Of a DNA stretch of 64,000 bases, positions 62,052-64,000 are shown one piece after another (positions within the stretch are counted from its first letter, which is position 1; each line of letters begins with the position of its first letter). This DNA comes from Streptomyces sp. PR69 (GTDB lineage: Bacteria > Actinomycetota > Actinomycetes > Streptomycetales > Streptomycetaceae). A model generated the notes under the pieces. The model was given only the letters and a program-made list of their open reading frames with translations. It had not been told where the DNA came from and made no database searches. Position numbers and translations under genes: made by a program. The stretch covers positions 248,001 through 312,000 of the forward strand of contig NZ_JAOWCB010000002.1 in the NCBI RefSeq assembly GCF_026420845.1, read 5' to 3'.

Positions 62052-62852
62052 TCAGGACGCGGGGCGCGGGGGCTCAACGCCCAGCACCCGGTCCTTCAGC
62101 GCCGGGAACTGCTCCCGCGTCGCCGCCACCTTCGCCGCGTCGAGCTCGACGGTCAGGACCTCCTCCGCCGTGCCCGCCTCGGCGAGCACCTCGCCCCACG
62201 GGTCGACGGCCAGGCTGTGCCCGGCCTGTTCCACCCCGGCGTGCGTGCCCGTCGTGCTGCACGCCAGCACATACGCCTGATTCTCGACGGCGCGGGCGCG
62301 GGCCAGCAGCGTCCAGTGCCCGCGCCGCCGGGCAGGCCAGCCCGCGGGCACGACAAAGCCCTGCGCGCCCGCGTCCGTCAGCTGCCGGAACAGCTCGGGG
62401 AAGCGCAGGTCATAGCAGGTGGCAAGGCCCAGGGTCAGCTCGGGCAGTGCCACCGTCTCCGGCGTCGTGCCCGCGCCCATCAGCGTGGCCTCGCCCTGGT
62501 CGAACCCAAAGCGGTGGATCTTGCGATAGGCGGTGACCCGCTCACCGGCCGGGCTGTAGACGAGCGAGGTGTTGTAGAGCGTGCCGTCCGCGGCCCGCTC
62601 GACGATCGAGCCCGCGTGCAGCCAGACCCCCGCGTCGCTCGCCGCCTTCGCCATCGCCTCGTGGGTCGGGCCGTCCAGCGGCTCCGCCTCCTCGGCGAAC
62701 GCCTCGTACGCAAACGCGCCCACCGGCCACAGCTCCGGAAGGATCACCAGATCGACGCCTGACTGTTCCCGTACGAGCGAAGCCACTCGCTGCCGCCGGG
62801 AGTCGACCGATTCCTCCGGGTTTACCGCGATCTGCATCAGCGAAGCGCGCAC
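62052..62852 (-). CDS. carbon-nitrogen hydrolase (nitrilase superfamily)
   Basis: 266 residues, GTG start. The catalytic triad is complete: Glu40 (LPELW), Lys111 (YRKIHRF) and Cys146 (ATCYDLRFPEL). The pattern fits the omega-amidase/Nit2 and deaminated-glutathione amidase branch. It would hydrolyse a small amide in the cytoplasm; the exact substrate cannot be assigned. Convergent with the methyltransferase and divergent from the mycothiol-type protein gene. Confidence 0.92.
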   Translation of the reverse strand: MRASLMQIAVNPEESVDSRRQRVASLVREQSGVDLVILPELWPVGAFAYEAFAEEAEPLDGPTHEAMAKAASDAGVWLHAGSIVERAADGTLYNTSLVYSPAGERVTAYRKIHRFGFDQGEATLMGAGTTPETVALPELTLGLATCYDLRFPELFRQLTDAGAQGFVVPAGWPARRRGHWTLLARARAVENQAYVLACSTTGTHAGVEQAGHSLAVDPWGEVLAEAGTAEEVLTVELDAAKVAATREQFPALKDRVLGVEPPRPAS

Positions 62853-63028
62853 ACTACCACCGTCCTGGCATTCGAGCCGTCAACTCGGGCCTACGATCGT
62901 CACACGAAAGCTATGCCACTGCCCTGCCGGGCAGCGTAATTTAACTGTCGAAGCTGCCACCCGCCCCCCACACGACACTGTGTCCCGCCGAATCCGCTGT
63001 ATCACCCGCTGAACCGCCGAGGGGTCCC

Positions 63029-63853
63029 GTGACCGTCCATTCCAGCCTCCAGACCTACGCCGATGCCTGGACCCACTCCATCGAAGCGATATCCGAGCTG
63101 GTGACGCCACTGGCCGAGAGCGAATGGAATCAGCCAACTCCCTGCCCGGGCTGGTCGGTGCGCGACGTCGTCTCCCACATCATCGGCATGGAGTGCGAGA
63201 CGCTGGGCGATCCACGGCCGATCCACACGCTGCCGCGCGATCTGTTCCATATGCAGGGCGAACTGGCCCGCTATATGGAGGTGCAGGTCGATGTGCGGCG
63301 GCACCACACCGCGCCGGAGATGCTCGCCGAGCTGGAGTACACGATCATCCGCCGGGCCCGGCAGCTGCGCAATGAGAACCGCGCCCCCGACACCAAGGTC
63401 CGCGCCCCGCTCGGCGCTGAGCAGACCCTGGAACTGGCCATGAAGATGCGGGCGTTCGACGTCTGGGTGCATGAGCAGGATCTGCGGACGACCCTCGGCC
63501 AGCCGGGCAATCTGGACTCCCCCGGCGCGCATGTCGCCCGCGACGTCCTGCTGAGCGGTCTGCCGCGCGTGGTCGCCAAGGATGCGGGCGCACCGCCGAA
63601 TTCGGCGGTGGTGGTGGATGTGCACGGCCCGCTCGAGTTCCTGCGCACGGTCCGCGTCGACGAGAACGGCCACGGCACGATCGACGGCTCGCCCTCGCTC
63701 GGTCCGCTGGTGACGCTCGCGATGGACTGGGAGACGTATATGCGGCTCGCCTGCGGACGGGTGCGGGCGGGCGCCGTGGAGGACAAGGTCAAGGTGGAGG
63801 GCGACGGGGCGCTGGCGACGGCGATCCTGAACAAGTTCGCGCTCACCCCGTAA
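63029..63853 (+). CDS. maleylpyruvate isomerase/DinB-like protein
   Basis: 274 residues, GTG start with GAGGGG upstream. The N-terminal helical bundle has the mycothiol-dependent metal-binding pattern: EWNQPTPCPGWSVRDVVSHIIG, with His, and AFDVWVHEQDLR. This matches the maleylpyruvate isomerase N-terminal (MDMPI/DinB) family of actinobacteria, with a C-terminal SCP2-like part. It may use mycothiol as cofactor. A hairpin follows directly. Confidence 0.88.
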   Translation: MTVHSSLQTYADAWTHSIEAISELVTPLAESEWNQPTPCPGWSVRDVVSHIIGMECETLGDPRPIHTLPRDLFHMQGELARYMEVQVDVRRHHTAPEMLAELEYTIIRRARQLRNENRAPDTKVRAPLGAEQTLELAMKMRAFDVWVHEQDLRTTLGQPGNLDSPGAHVARDVLLSGLPRVVAKDAGAPPNSAVVVDVHGPLEFLRTVRVDENGHGTIDGSPSLGPLVTLAMDWETYMRLACGRVRAGAVEDKVKVEGDGALATAILNKFALTP

Positions 63854-63870
63854 CGGGGGCTCCGCCCCCG
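63854..63870 (+). terminator. GC hairpin after the DinB-like gene
   Basis: CGGGGGC (63854-63860) pairs with GCCCCCG (63864-63870) with a 3-nt loop, beginning on the base after the stop codon. It is the start of the dispersed intergenic element. Confidence 0.75.
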
Positions 63871-64000
63871 GACCCCCGCGCCTCAATCTCCCCCAGCTAC
63901 CGCTGGGAGGTGCCCCCAGGCGAGGCTTGATGTGCGCCTCACATGCCGGGCACGGCTGGGATTTGAGGCAGCCAAATCAAGCCCGTCCGGCGATTGAGGA
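63854..64000. repeat. dispersed MITE-like intergenic element (3' end at window edge)
   Basis: After the hairpin, CCTCAATC (63881-63888) and GATTGAGG (63992-63999) are inverted terminal sequences enclosing a second hairpin, CCCAGC-TACC-GCTGGG. Such stretches recur behind genes throughout Streptomyces chromosomes. A degenerate copy of its left part occurs at 40389-40422. No coding capacity. Confidence 0.6.

Overview
The window is high-GC Gram-positive (actinomycete) chromosome, almost certainly Streptomyces. Third codon positions are strongly G/C, GTG starts are common, and the gene families are typical of the genus: DUF6126, an Scr1-type XRE/DUF397 pair, SpoIIE/RsbW hybrids, FUSC and DrrAB. 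About 55 genes fill nearly all the sequence, with short intergenic gaps. No rRNA, tRNA or CRISPR array was seen.

Layout. 0-14.2 kb: housekeeping and stress genes: DUF4239 tail, DUF6126, universal stress protein, a large STAND-like ATPase with internal repeats, a DrrAB-type exporter, an FMN reductase, an MBL hydrolase divergent from a TetR gene over a perfect inverted repeat, EEP phosphatase, FUSC transporter, an S4 RNA-binding protein. 14.2-25.7 kb: core block with a Tat-exported PhoX-type phosphatase behind a PHO box, a VWA protein, metG and aspS converging on a strong terminator, a PAS/GAF/PP2C/ATPase stress phosphatase, and an AI-2E transporter whose 3' end overlaps it. 25.8-29.1 kb: three-gene operon resembling type VII secretion substrates. 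29.3-35.7 kb: a protease-like beta-propeller lacking two catalytic residues, pirin, GNAT, two secreted proteins, an SRPBCC protein. 35.9-40.4 kb: exopolysaccharide operon (processive GT2, GH26-like lipoprotein, GT39-like membrane protein). 40.4-42.0 kb: NAD(P)-binding oxidoreductase divergent from a second TetR gene with two operator boxes.

42.0-46.8 kb is the most interesting part. A 4.7 kb island with visibly lower GC and different codon use lies between a TetR gene and an SseB-like gene and is flanked by 53-bp direct repeats. The repeats duplicate the ends of both genes. It carries a methyltransferase, an XRE/TPR regulator, a divergent 53-residue peptide, an asparagine-synthetase-like ligase starting at TTG, and a GNAT acetyltransferase whose last residues come from the duplicated TetR tail. 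This looks like a compact, mobile, lasso-like or otherwise unclassified RiPP locus without the usual leader-binding or protease genes.

46.8-64 kb: SseB-like protein, a Tat-exported flavin amine oxidase broken by a one-base frameshift, an Scr1/DUF397 pair divergent from a small protein and an anti-sigma-like ATPase, acyl-CoA dehydrogenase, Uma2 nuclease, M18 aminopeptidase, a second polysaccharide locus (GT2 divergent from a CBM3 protein), a thioredoxin/NHL protein, methyltransferase, nitrilase-family amidase, a maleylpyruvate-isomerase-like protein, and a dispersed intergenic repeat at the right edge. Several genes have a -10-like TANNNT 6-8 nt before the start codon, suggesting leaderless mRNAs.
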